From NCBI GenBank assembly GCA_038030265.1, contig CM075937.1, positions 42,946,198 through 43,010,197 of the forward strand: DNA of 64,000 bases, read 5' to 3'. The translations under genes were made by a program, and so were the position numbers. The notes under the pieces are model-generated. The model worked only from the letters and a program-made list of their open reading frames with translations, was not told where the DNA came from and ran no database searches. The stretch's first letter is position 1; each line of letters opens with the position of its first letter. The DNA comes from Corythucha ciliata. Its lineage: Eukaryota; Arthropoda; Insecta; Hemiptera; Tingidae. Positions 44,102 to 55,480 of this stretch are shown piece after piece.

Positions 44102-45923
44102 TTATTTTGAAGTAAATGAGTTGACGGGACTTCCTTCTTTGATTCTTTGAGGAATGTAGTCATTACTGGCAGCCCTGGTGAAAGATTCCGCGTACAAAGG
44201 AAGCCTTTGCGTCATCTTCGCAATTAAAAGAAAGTGTTAATTGTTTGAATTGTATCGAACTAGAATTCACGGTGTCAAGCTCACCTTGAAACCCCATACA
44301 TCCTGCACTTGTTGGCACAAGTTCAAATCCATTTCGGCAATCAACAGTCCATCCTGCGTTCTGGATAGGCCCTTTTTCGTTAATTAAAAAAGACTAATTA
44401 ACGTTTTCTTGGATACGAATTCATCATTTTATTTAGTGGAGTTCTTATACTCACGGGAGTACGTGAACCGTCGGGTGCCGCTATGTAACTGGAACCAAAA
44501 AAATGGCCGAAATCTTTATGGGCGGTTTTACCGTCACCGGAAGTAAACTCTCTCGGGAAAACTTCCGTCCCGACTCTGTTGATTGCGCAGGTGAAATAGT
44601 GGTTAGCGATGGCCGCATTTCTCGCTTCGATGCCCCACAAAGGCTCGCTATTATATGGAAGTAAGCGCGAATAAGCAGACCACGAATCGGAGGGGGAGGG
44701 GGTTTACCTAAGTGAATCGACAGTGGCTGATGGGTTGAAAACAATTTCGGCTCCGTTGATGCCAAACATCGCCCAATTTTGAGGGTGATGTCGCCCGTAG
44801 CATATGTTAATCGCTATTCTTCCAAATGCGGTCTTCAAACAAAATAATTGTGGAGGGTAGTGGGGCCAAAAAAAATTGTTTCGACAGCGTTAATTACCTC
44901 AAAAACAGGGTGCCCAGTGTTTCCTTCGGAATAGTACGTTGACTCGTTGAAATCTCCAACTCGAGGAATATGATTCTTTCTGTGCTTGCCCAAATATTTC
45001 CCGTCATTACTAATGACGACTGCGGTGTTCCAAATAACACCAGTGACGTCGTCTCGTTCAAGAATAGACGACACGATCACCATGTTGTACTTTTTCGCTT
45101 CCTGTCAACAATTTTACACTTTTTTCGTAGAGGAAGTTTCATGGCCCGGCATAAATCGTCTCGAAAACCTTTTTCAAAAACAGCGTCGTTGGTCCAAATT
45201 CTGCGGACTCGGCGAATTCTGTCCAAGGTAGTTTTTCCCTCGTGCAAAATGCAAATGGCATGGCTGCAAACAATTTGTACAATTGCAACGCTAAAATGTA
45301 CAATCGAAAGCAAAAAAAAAAAAAAAAACCTACTCCAAGCCTCTTGGAAACAAATCGTGTTCACTTTCACGGCCGCTGCCGCCTCCATAATTTTCCCAAT
45401 TTTTGCGTGCAAAGCATTACGTTGGTCATTCACCGGTGCGCTCGTCGGTAAAACGATACTATTTTGAACGACGCCCACTCTAACTCGCCTAAAGTTACAA
45501 GTGAGTTTCACCGGTGGAATGGGGTGATGGAACGACGGAATGAAATATTAAAACGAGGTTTAATACAAAACCCATTTATCTACTCTACCTCGGTGCCCTA
45601 GTTTGTTCGGGCTCCGCCACAAATTTGTAGCCTTTGACCTCGACATTAAAGCCTTCCAGAATATTTACCGCTGGAGTGACGTTAATTGCGCTGCAAAAAG
45701 TGTGCTACCTTTCAGGGAAAGTATTGGGTAACGTTGAAGATGGGTGGTGATGGTGGCGAGGGGGATATAAGGGGAAAAGCTTCTTTATTAAGTAGTTTAA
45801 TCAACTTATAGCTCACCTCAGCTCTTTTCCGTATAAAATTCTTTTGACTTCTCTCAAACTCTCGGGCAAAAGCTCTTTATCGATAATTGCTTCCAAGCCC
45901 GCTGACTGAGAACGTTCGGGCAT
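44102..45923 (-). CDS. UPB1: Beta-ureidopropionase (N-carbamoyl-beta-alanine amidohydrolase)
   Basis: The enzyme hydrolyses N-carbamoyl-beta-alanine to beta-alanine, CO2 and ammonia, the last cytosolic step of uracil and thymine breakdown. Nine exons on the minus strand: 45,817-45,923; 45,589-45,690; 45,334-45,488; 45,169-45,263; 44,898-45,101; 44,708-44,832; 44,455-44,647; 44,285-44,371; 44,102-44,215. All junctions are GT-AG and in phase, giving 1,182 bases, 393 residues plus stop, close to the 384 of the human protein. The N-terminal [12 protein letters not shown] is family-specific. The nitrilase triad is present: Glu in ICFQEAW, Lys in [15 protein letters not shown], Cys in [23 protein letters not shown] and [13 protein letters not shown] follow as in animal orthologues. 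The ATG at 45,923 is the only suitable start. Introns are 60-126 bases. In arthropods beta-alanine also serves cuticle tanning. No breaks are seen. Confidence 0.96.
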
Positions 45924-46552
45924 TGTTGACGAATTGAACTTTGTTAAGAAGAACCACAGAATAATGAATTAAAACACAAGGGCACTCAAATTATCGTGGA
46001 TAGTTTATGAACGTTTTATCTAATCGTTTTCCTAGCTCATGTCACAAATTATGTAATAATTATTCATATTAACCCTTCCCTTTAACACAGACAAAATGTT
46101 CCGTTTAGAGCGGTATTATTTAGGTCAATACCATAATACAAAATGGAAGTAAAATCCGGGTCTGACGGAGCGCCCCGCCCCCCACCCAATCACTACCGAG
46201 GAAACACTCAATTTGTCCCCTTTCCCGTTTACTATTAGGGTTCAAATTGGTGGTAGCAGATAATTCCATAATGTCAACCGAGAATTTATCAAGGCAATTG
46301 AATTTTAAGCACACAAAACTGGCTCACACGAAGGAATTGAAAGGGTTGGTCCCAACCCCGAACAATGCCCCTCTCTCCCGCCACGCAAACGAGATACATC
46401 ATACCACTTTGGAGTAGGTATTTGTGAAGGAATTTGAGAAGGGGTGACTGTTGACATTCGTTTGTTTTCAGAATTTTATGAACTGACTTTTTATCCCATA
46501 AACTATAGGATGTTGTCCCTATAAAAAAAATCGTTCAGTCAGAAAAATGGAC
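45924..46552. other. Upstream flank of UPB1
   Basis: Probably contains the UPB1 promoter and 5' leader, but I see no clear TATA box or initiator. No other gene is recognised up to the TTAA-flanked MITE. Confidence 0.4.
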
Positions 46553-46556
46553 TTAA

Positions 46557-46803
46557 GCGCCCCATACACTATGCAATTGCCCGCAGGCCGTCGCCTCAAG
46601 AGGCGACCGTCCGGCCAAAATCGACGGGTATCATACACTGTCAGTCAACGATCTCACGTCCGATCCTAGCCGGTCCTACGGCCACACACCTTCAGTTTTC
46701 ACGGACTGCAGTCCATGGCCTTCAGATTAACTGAAACTGTGTGGGTAACCCCGATCGACGGCCTCACGATTGCCTTCAGTTAAACTGACAGTGTATGGGG
46801 CGC
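46557..46803. mobile_element. TTAA-flanked MITE, 247 bp
   Basis: Both ends read GCGCCCCATACACT inwards (left from 46,557; right from 46,803 on the other strand), a perfect 14-base inverted repeat. TTAA stands on both sides (46,553-46,556 and 46,804-46,807). TTAA duplication is typical of piggyBac-type elements; a 3-base TAA/TTA duplication (Harbinger) is an alternative reading. The interior is GC-rich with further small inversions (GCCTCAAGAGGC, CAGTTTAACTG-like blocks) and has no ORF. Confidence 0.75.
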
Positions 46804-46829
46804 TTAACAGGTCATAAAACCAGGCGCGA

Positions 46830-49800
46830 GAACTGAGAACTTGAAATTGAGAAAAATGTTAACACGCAACTAAAATTGAGAGAACATGCTAATCGGTGGC
46901 TAAAACAGAGCCAAACGCTAATTCATGGCTTAAATTGAGAAAAATCTCGAATAAGAGACTATAAAATTGAGAAAAATTAGCAATGAAACGATTTGCAGGC
47001 TCAACTAATATTAAGAAAAAAAAAAAAAACGCCAATTCCTGATTTCTCGAGGGAACTTCGTGACCAAAACTTTACTACTAACTAAAGATTTTCTGTTTAA
47101 AATAGTTGATTTCCAGCTCATATTGAGAAAAATACGTTAATTCTTAAGGCAATCAGCATGGCAGAGGAATCTGGAGGCAACTTTCGCTGCTAAAGTAGAG
47201 AAAATGCGCTGAAAGCCAATTTTCTTTAGGCTAAAATTGAAAATGCAAAAATTTTGAAAAATGCGCTATAATTTCAGCAATGAATCCCTCAGCAGGCTCA
47301 TCTAATCTTTTAAAAAATGTTAATTTGTGGTTCCTCAAAGCAACTAAAAAGATTGAGGAAAAGCTTTAATTCACATGCCACATGCTTTCAAATGTGTGCT
47401 AACTTGGGGCAGTTACGTGGCAAAAGGTTCGGGAAGAAAATTAATATTTGCGCTTTAAATAGCGAAAAAGCGCTGATTTATAGTGAAAAAACTGAAAAAA
47501 TCACTAATTTGATCATTAATATGCGACTATAATTGAAGAAAAACGCTGACTTGCTGTTATAAAATTGAGAAAAGGCCACAGTCCATCGCTAAGTAGTTTC
47601 GACAATTACTTTTTTTAAAAAACCGCCAATTCGTGGATTCTCGAAGCAAAAATGAGTCAGAAACTGAGAAAAAGCGATTATTCACATGGATAAAAGTGAA
47701 AAAAGCGCTAATTTACGGCTAAAATTGAGAAAATCATCTAATTCTCGGCTAAAAATGAAAAAAAGTCCTGCTTAAAATTGAAGTACGAACGCTCATTCGC
47801 AACTAAAACGGAGAAAGACGCAAATTCGCGGATAAATTTAAGAAACTGCGCTATTCTTCGGCTACAATTAAAAAATAATCCATCAATAAAATTTATAAAA
47901 TAATTCGCGGCTAAAATTGGGAAATAGTGCTAATTAGCGGATTTAGTGAAAATCCTCCAATTCGGAGCAGGAATTGAGTAAAAGTGGTGGTGAATCGCAG
48001 ATGAAATTACGGAATAGTTCATGGTGAAAATTCATAAATAATTTGCAGCTGAAATTAAATTAAATTAAATGAAAAAAACAACAAAAATAATAACAACAAC
48101 AACAACGCTAATTCATGAGTCTAATTGAGAAAATACTCTAATTTTTGACAAAAAATTAGGTAGTGTGGTAACTCGCGGTTAAAATAGAGAGAAAACGCAA
48201 AAGTCCGCATGACTATAAGGGAGGGAAAACACTAAAATTGATGGAAAAAGCGCCAATTCACGGCTAAAAATGAGAAACCCGCTATTTCACGTCCAAAATG
48301 TAGATTTAAAGAGTTCATTCGCTTTAAGAAAATTCGCGGCTAAAAGGGACAAGAAGCTGCTGCTCATTTGCTGCTTAAAAACGGATTTCAACGGTCAATA
48401 GCGGATAATTTCGAGAAAATCCGCAAATTCACTGCTAAAATTGTGGAAACGCGGTAATTCGTGGTTAAAATCGAGTAAAAGCGCTTAGATTGCGGCAAAA
48501 AATGGGGGAAAATCGCTAATTCAAGGATAAAATAATTGATAAAATGCCAATTTGCGGTACCTATAGAGGCAATGCTGTGGCTAAAACTCTTAATAAAAGA
48601 AGAAGTAAATCTGATTTATGGTAGAAGTAGAACCCTCTTAGATCTGCCACTGCCCCCGGTTAATTCACAGCTAAAATGCAGAAATTGTGTAAATTGCCGG
48701 CTATGGTTGATGAAAAGCGCTCATTCACGGCTAAAATGGAAAATGAAGACGTGCAATTAACGGATCAAGTTGAAAAGCCGCTGATTCCCCGGGGCCAACA
48801 TTGAGTAAAAGTGGTACTTTGCGGCTATTTATCGATTTCTCGCCTAAAATTGAGAATAGTCGGCTGCTACAATCACGAAAAATCGAAATTCGCTAAAATT
48901 GAGAAAATGAAAAGTCATTAATAATTAGCGAATAAATTAAGAAAAAGCGATATTTCGCGGATAAAGTGTACAAGAAAAATCATTAATTTGCGGCTTAAAA
49001 AAAAGAGAAAACGGCAATTTGCAGCTTCTGAAGGAAAAATTGTGGCTGAAATTGAGAAAAAGTGCTAATTCATTGTACTAATTGACAAAAACAGCTAAGT
49101 CGGGGGTAATTCGAGACAAATCACTAATTTGCGCCTAACATTAGGATCAATTGTAACTTCAATTCACCGCGAATGCGAGGAAGTCGACGATCGACGGCTA
49201 GAACAGAGTAAAACGCTACAATTCATAGCCAAAATCGAGAAAAAATAGCTAATCAGCGGGTAAATTAAGGAAAACCGCTACTTCGCGGAAAAAGTTTAAA
49301 AGAATGCAAACTGTAGAAAATTGAGGAAAACGTCAATTCACAACTAAATTTGAGATAACACCAATCCGCTGCTCCTGGAGGTAACTTTGAGGCTGAAATT
49401 CAGGCAAAGCACTAATTCATGGCACAAATTGACAAAAAAAATAAAACGCTGCGAATTATCGAACAATGCCTTATTATTTCGACTGTTTATGGGTCTATTA
49501 TTCATGTATGTAGTCAAATCCGGCTTGCAATTACATGAAAATCGACACCCCACACCCCTATGATCCCAAATCCTTTGGAAATCCCCATTTTGGACCCGCT
49601 TTTGACCCATAAAACCCCAGGGAGTTATTTGATTAAACTGATCAGTTGTTAGGGCCAACTAGATCCCAAATGGAGTCTATGTGCGAAAGAACGAGTTTTT
49701 TCGAGCAATCCTAGGGCAAGATATGGCCCGGACGGCGGACGGACATTTTTTTTTTTTTTCAGATTTGGATTCTACGCACTTTGAAACGTAAAAATACAAA

Positions 49801-51830
49801 TTTTGAGCGGGGGGGGGGGTCAAAAAAATTTTTTGCGATACGATTACAAAGACTTATTATTGAGAAATAATAAGTCAAAAATAATAATTAATTCAGAGGT
49901 AAAATTGTAAAAAATCAATAAATTAGAAGGAACAAAATTGAGAAACACATTAATTTGCGATTTCACATAGTGAGAGATCGTCATATCGCGGCTCAAATTG
50001 AGAGTGGTGCTAATCGGCGGGTTAAAACAGAACAAAATCATGGCTAAAATCGAGAAAAAACACTGTCAGTGGAGGAATTAAGAAAACGCGCTGATTCACG
50101 GATAAAATGTAGAAAAACACAAATAAACGGCTGAAATTGAAAAAATATAAATAAATATTAATTCACGACTGAAATGGAGATAAGCGCCTATTTCCAGCTA
50201 ATGTTTAGAAAACACCAATTCGCGGCTTCTCTAGGCAACTTTATGGCTGAAATGGTGAAAAATCGCTAATCCATGGCACAAATGTAGGAAAAATTGTTAA
50301 TTCAAGAGTAAAATTGGGACAATTTACTAATTCGTCGCTAAAATTGGGATAGACGTCAATTCGCGGCTAAAATTGATGGACGGTGCTAATCGGCGGGTTG
50401 AAACTGAGATTCACGACTAAAATAGAGAGCATTAGCTGACAAATTAATAAAAAGCACTAATTCACAGAATAAAGTGTAGAAAAACTCTAATAAACAGCTA
50501 AAATTGATAAAAATCACTAATTCACACTTAAAATTGAGAATAACGTCAATTTGCGGCTTCTGAAAGCAATTTTGGGACAAAAATGAAGAAAATGCGCTAA
50601 TCAATGGCACGAATTGGGGGGAAAATTGTTAATTCGCGAGTAAAATTGTGTCAAATCACTAATTCACAGTTACAAATCGAGAAAACAGAGAAATACGCTA
50701 AAATTCAAGGATAAAATAGAGTAAAATCGCTACTTTGTGGATAAATTGAGAAAAATACACCAATTCTTAGTGCAACCAGCACGACATGGTATCGGAAGGA
50801 AACCTTGCTGTTGCTAAAATTGAAGAAATAGTGCTAATCTTGGGACATGCACGAGGCCAATATGGCACTCGTCAGTGGGCAAGCAGTAAAAAAAGCTCTA
50901 ATTCGCAGCAGAAAAAAACAAAAAAACACTGATTCGCGGCTAAAAATGAGAAAAGCGCTAAATGCGTGAGGAAAGGGGGGGGGAAAAAACTAAATGAGCT
51001 GAAATCGCTCATAAAATTGAGGAAAAGCGCCAATTCGCGGCTGTTTGGAAATATTATGATAACACTCTCGGACACATCCATGACACACCTGAGAAAACCC
51101 GGTTAATCACATGTTAAAATGGAGAAAAGGTGTAAATTAGCGCCTAAGATGTACAAAAAGAGCTCATTCGCAGCTAAAATAAAAAAAAAATCGCCAATTT
51201 GCGGACCAATAATTTGACAAAAGCCGCTGACTCTCCGGGGATAAAATTGAGTGAAAGTGATACTTTGCGGCTGGAAGTAGGAAATGATTAGCAGCTAAAA
51301 TTGAGAAAAAACGCCAATTCACGGATTTATTCGAGAAAACCTGATAGTAATATTGGGTTTTTGAAACTGAGGAAAACCGCTAACTTTCGGCTAAGATTTG
51401 CGGCTGAAATTGTAAAAAATCAGCGAAATTGAAAAAAAAAAAAATCCAAAAGTTGTAATTCTCGCGTATAATTAAGAAAAAAAATCGTGACTCACTACAT
51501 TTCCCGGCAAATATTAAGATGAAGCGCTCATTCGCAGCTGAAATAACGAAAAATCGTAATTCGCGGCTAAAGTTAACAAAACGCTGATTCTCAGATCATC
51601 ATATACAAATCCGATAATTCGCGGCTAAAATAGAGCAAGTGCCGTAATTCGGAGCTAAAATTAAGAAATCATTCTAATTCGCGACAAAAATTGAGGACAT
51701 AGGTACGCTAAGTTTACGTGACTGAAGCTGCGATAAACAGCTAATTCCTGGCTAAAATTGACAAAACGCCAATTCGTGCCTGACAAGCTAGTGGCTAAAA
51801 TTTGGTTATTTATCACCTCCTCTATCACGG
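46830..51830 (+). repeat. Degenerate ~30-bp repeat array, family A (5 kb)
   Basis: Almost continuous units of the type GCTAATTCGCGGCTAAAATT plus about ten A/G-rich bases, mostly 28-33 bases long, all diverged. Landmarks shared with 41,160-43,165 recur in order: CAGCAGGCTC (46,995; 47,290), TCTGGAGGCAACTT (47,170), TACGTGGCAAAAGGTTCG (47,413). They recur again in weaker form at about 50,770-50,850, so at least two array copies may be joined. A (CAA)n-like interruption lies at 48,070-48,105. No coding gene. Confidence 0.9.
49450..49850. other. Non-repeat island within the array
   Basis: Sequence between two array blocks that does not fit the unit. It includes T-run 49,747-49,759 and a G-run at 49,808-49,818. 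It may mark the joint between two adjacent array elements. No gene. Confidence 0.4.
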
Positions 51831-51837
51831 ACCTCCC

Positions 51838-51891
51838 ACCCCTTAGAGGTGTAGCGGCCCCTACATCTTAAATATAGTGTCGGCGCTACTG
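51838..51891 (+). mobile_element. Terminus of the family A element (copy 2)
   Basis: CACCCCTTAGAGGTGTAGCG, then GCCCCTACATC and AGTGTCGGCGCTACTG, closely matching 43,166-43,234. On the other strand it starts CAGTAGCGCC. Confidence 0.55.
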
Positions 51892-51935
51892 GGTGTAAGA
51901 GCGACGTTCATTAATGTCGACATGACAACGACTGA

Positions 51936-52065
51936 GGGTGCGTTTATCAATGCACTTATTCTACAGACAAAGCTGGGATAAGTATGATTGCTAAAGCTTT
52001 TTTTAAAACAATAATGGAAAGTTATTCGAGAGATAGCTATATCCAGTGATTGATAAACTCACCCT
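51936..52065. mobile_element. MITE of ~130 bp just downstream of the SLC5 gene
   Basis: GGGTGCGTTTATCAATGCAC on the left pairs with GGGTGAGTTTATCAATCAC read from the right on the other strand. Non-coding interior. Its right edge is about 110 bases from the transporter stop codon. Confidence 0.65.
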
Positions 52066-52107
52066 TAGAGAGTTAAACAAAGAGACTAAAGCAAAAAGAG
52101 TTAGATG

Positions 52108-52113
52108 TTTATT
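52108..52113 (-). promoter_or_regulatory. Candidate polyadenylation signal AATAAA for the SLC5 gene
   Basis: AATAAA on the minus strand lies about 60 bases after the stop codon at 52,174, a usual distance for a short 3' untranslated region. Confidence 0.45.
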
Positions 52114-52173
52114 TCACTCGTATCCCTACACAACAACATCAACAATTCGAACAAAACAACACACATGTCTTGC

Positions 52174-54587
52174 TCACACACACATATTAAGTTCATGTTG
52201 TTCACACAAATGTTCATCCGAATCCTCTTCGTCGTCTGCAATCGAGCCTATTTCCGGTAAAAAGCGATGAACGCAAGGACAAAAAAGACCTGCGTTTGTT
52301 TTCGTCATTTTTCGAGGTTGAGAAAACATTAAACTGACGAAAACGCCCACTATAACGGTAACCAAAGTCGACATCGTTCCCAAACAGAATGGTGACAGTC
52401 TAAACAGGAAAAATGCGTCATTGCCGCGATCATTTCGCGAAGTCCTGCGGGGGAAAAAAATATTTATTTATTTGAAACGAGATCCCCCCCTCCCTAAATT
52501 TCAAATTTTCAAAAGCGACTCACATTTCAAGAACTGCAGCGGCGGTGAAGTTATGACGACACAAATCAGTTCGCATGCTTTTACTGGCAAAAGTCTTGGA
52601 GGCTCCACCTCTGTCTGTTAAATGTGCTCCTAAGACCATTATAATGGAAAGTGTTGTCGAAGAAAGCCCTCCCGCTAGTGCGCCCTGTTTAAAAATGATT
52701 AATTTGACTCGAGATTATTTTTTAGTCAGTGATTTTATCGCACTTTAGCGTTGGCCCGAACGAAAAGAGTGCCCAAAATGAAGAGTCCGCTGATGACGCC
52801 TTCCAAACAGCTGATTGTGTACGTAAGCTCAACCAAGGAGGTGGTATTTTTTATGATGAGCGAAATGACCGTTGCCAGGATTCCTACGGCGAAAGTGACT
52901 AAACGAACTAATAGGAATCTGTTTGCTTTTGATAGGTCGCTACAAATCAGTTCGGACACAGTGTTCAAGTGTGTAGACATCGTACTACAGTTCAAAATTG
53001 AAGCAATTTAACAATCCTATAAAAATATTAATAAGGTAATCGTGTATAGAACAGGAAACCTTATTGCGGCGCAGGTGATGCCGGCAATGTACAGGCCCCG
53101 AATTCCTCTGATCTTCTTGCCAACTTCATTAATCCAGAAAACGACAACGCTCGAATAACTATCCACTAACTGTCGTTCCTTTATTAACTGCATCTAAATT
53201 TAAATTCACAATAATTACAAACCTTCGAGTCTTTGGGATCACACCCGTAAAAATAGGCGTAGATTGAAAGACCGACGAAGCTTGCGGCAATAGTGATCGA
53301 TGTTGCGCCTAGTATCATCCCTGCCAGCGCACTATAAGAAAACTGTTTAACATCGACTCATTTAAGTGAAGTTAGACTTGCTTTTTTATTTCTTTTTCGG
53401 TTGAAAGAGACTTAAAGCGTTGATAAACAGACTGATTGAATACTACAGTCGATAAACCGCAGACAAATAGCCCGTAAGACCAAATTGACAGTCTTTCGGT
53501 GGGATCAAAAGAAAATCTAAATCAAGCGTAAATCTCGGGGCAGTCAGTCGATTGAAGCTCGGAAATACCTAACTCGTCTCACCAGAACCACACTCACTGG
53601 GGTAAGTTTAGTCGGCCAGTGTCGTAAGCGATTTCCAAAATTTCCACCAAACCACCCATTTTTATCACGTTCATCGCAGTCAGAACAACCATTGTGGTGA
53701 TCATCACAATACCTTGCAACGTGTCCGTCCAGACAACTCCTTTAAACCCTCCCTAAAATTGGATGAAGAGTGTTTTAAAAAGTGCAGTTTCTAAGGTTTT
53801 AAAAAAAACTTACTATCATGGTGTAAAATGCCGTTAGCAGCGTCAATGATATTGTTAACAGCGTTTCTCCGATTCCTGAGACTTTTGAAGCTGATTAATT
53901 TTTGAAAAGAGGGCCTAATTTTTTAAATTAATAATTACATTGGTGTATAACGATTACCGGAGGTATCACTACAAGCGAGATGGCCAATACCTGAAACAAA
54001 ATCGTGAAAAATACCGGAAAATGAGAGGCAGGGCCAGTTCTGCGTTGCGTGGTGTTCACAATTTCAATATACCCTTAAAACGATGAACTGGACTAATACC
54101 ATTTTTTTAACAGCTCCATCGAATCGTAGATCAAAATACTGAAACAACGCGAATAAAAAACTGTTCAATCAAATTCAGCAAAAATTAAAAATAATCGAAT
54201 AACGTCCTACGTCATAAATAGAAACAGTCTTCAGTTCGATGACGACAGGTAAAAACACGAGTCTCACCATAGCGTAGGTCAGAATCAGGGTAAAAGTAGC
54301 AAAAAGTACGAATTCTACGCCATGGGCGTAGGACTCGGCTGGTTTACCCAACATTGTAACACCCGAAGTCGATCTTTGACGGATAATTGTTTTAAAAAAA
54401 TCAACATGATGTTACAACAACAAAAAACTTACGACGCTATAAGAGACATCAGAATGGGACCGAAGGGAAGCCTCGGTCCCTGTGACTCTTTTTTGTAGTA
54501 TCGAAAACTCAAAGCGACAGAAGCGGCGAGGGATGCGACTACAGCCGAATATTCGGCCCAATCCGACGTAATTTTAAGTTGAGACAT
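52174..54587 (-). CDS. SLC5-family sodium-coupled solute transporter (SMCT/SMVT-like)
   Basis: A plasma-membrane sodium symporter of the SSF/SLC5 family; monocarboxylates or vitamins are likely substrates by similarity, but sequence alone does not decide. Twelve exons on the minus strand: 54,433-54,587; 54,211-54,373; 54,073-54,138; 53,939-53,990; 53,814-53,890; 53,598-53,752; 53,382-53,516; 53,223-53,331; 53,060-53,187; 52,744-52,984; 52,524-52,684; 52,174-52,444. Phases agree throughout, total 1,713 bases, 570 residues plus stop, near the usual ~600. Motifs in order: first helix WAEYSAVVASLAASVAL, MLGKPAESYAHGVEF, YFDLRF, GGFKGVVWTDTLQGIVM (the family signature), NQSVYQRF, YAYFYGCDP, GIRGLYIAGITCAA, STHLNTVSELICSDL, and an acidic cytoplasmic tail (DDEEDSDEH). 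Introns are 35-82 bases; the one after exon 7 has a GC donor. The ATG at 54,587 is the first methionine giving a complete first helix. Confidence 0.93.
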
Positions 54588-54998
54588 AGTCAGGACTAGA
54601 CTGACTGTAATCGTGTAATTCAAAAGCTGGAGTTAGCCAGTCAACTGCAGTATACTTTTCTCCCAAATCGGACTTTCATGCAAGTTCCCCATTGTAAACT
54701 AAAATATTGAAAACAAAAGCATAATTATTGCGGTCTTTTCGTTTTACAATTAGTTTAATATTCATCACTGAGCTATGTTAGCCTAAGTAGGGTAAGGACG
54801 TGTACCTTGAGTCACTTTGTTCCCCACCTCGATTATCTCGGCCAAAAACCTTCTTATCGGTCCCATTTTTTTTGACACACTGTGGGACATCAACTTGGGA
54901 AGCATTGTGATATGGAGTTGGCAACACAATCATCTATCATTCGGCTCGGTACCTTTTTTTCAAAAATCTATTTTTCGACCCAAAGTGCATTCTTGCAT
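54588..54998. other. Upstream flank of the SLC5 gene
   Basis: Likely 5' leader and promoter, without a clear core element. The block CCCAAATCGGACTTTCATGC at about 54,662 has a relative at 63,294 (CCCAAATCGGGCATTCATGC), so a dispersed repeat reaches into this flank. Confidence 0.4.
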
Positions 54999-55075
54999 GT
55001 ACCTTAGGTCAGCTACGATTGTACCTTAGGTCAGCTACGATTGTACCTTAGGTCAGCTATTGTACCTTGAGTAGC
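54999..55075 (+). repeat. 22-bp tandem repeat, about 3.5 copies
   Basis: GTACCTTAGGTCAGCTACGA plus TT occurs at 54,999 and 55,021 in perfect copies, then at 55,043 shortened by three bases, then as a partial GTACCTTGAGTAGC at 55,062. Confidence 0.85.
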
Positions 55076-55480
55076 TTCACAGGGATTCTTGAAGTAAAAT
55101 ATTATGTTACATAAATTACAAAATTTAAAACTTTATTAAACAAAAATGATTCATTCGTAAATATTTATCACTCCAAAAAACATTTTTTTGACCAGACAAA
55201 GTACGTAACTAGTAGTTAAAGGTGAAAACATTTGGTCAATTCCATAAACATGTATGGAATACATAAACCATCAATCTTCTCCCATCAACCACCCATCAAA
55301 TCTCCATGAGCGTTTCACGTTGAAGTTATAAGTTTAGCAGATTTTCTGGACTTGAAGAAGCCCGAAAAGGTCCGAATACGTCCAGCTTTTTCCTTGGACT
55401 TCAGACCCCACACAGTACGGTACTGTGGTACGGGGGGGTGGGGTAGCCCCGGACCCTCTATCAGACAAAAATCGGTAATA
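55076..55480. other. Unassigned sequence
   Basis: A/T-rich, no gene recognised. It ends with a G-run at 55,431-55,437 directly before a repeat array. Confidence 0.35.

Noticed and set aside
44970..45467. 165-codon open frame on the plus strand
   Set aside because: It is antisense to UPB1 exons 3-5 and crosses their introns; a shadow of the real gene.
45077..45511. 144-codon minus-strand frame taken as a single-exon gene
   Set aside because: It contains UPB1 exon 3 but then reads through the introns; the spliced model explains the homology fully.
41160..51830. CRISPR-like array (regular ~30-base units)
   Set aside because: There are no conserved repeats alternating with unique spacers. All parts of the unit diverge similarly, there are no cas genes, and the context is a eukaryotic genome.
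52751..53011. Plus-strand frame over the SLC5 exon at 52,744-52,984
   Set aside because: Antisense shadow of a well-supported exon.
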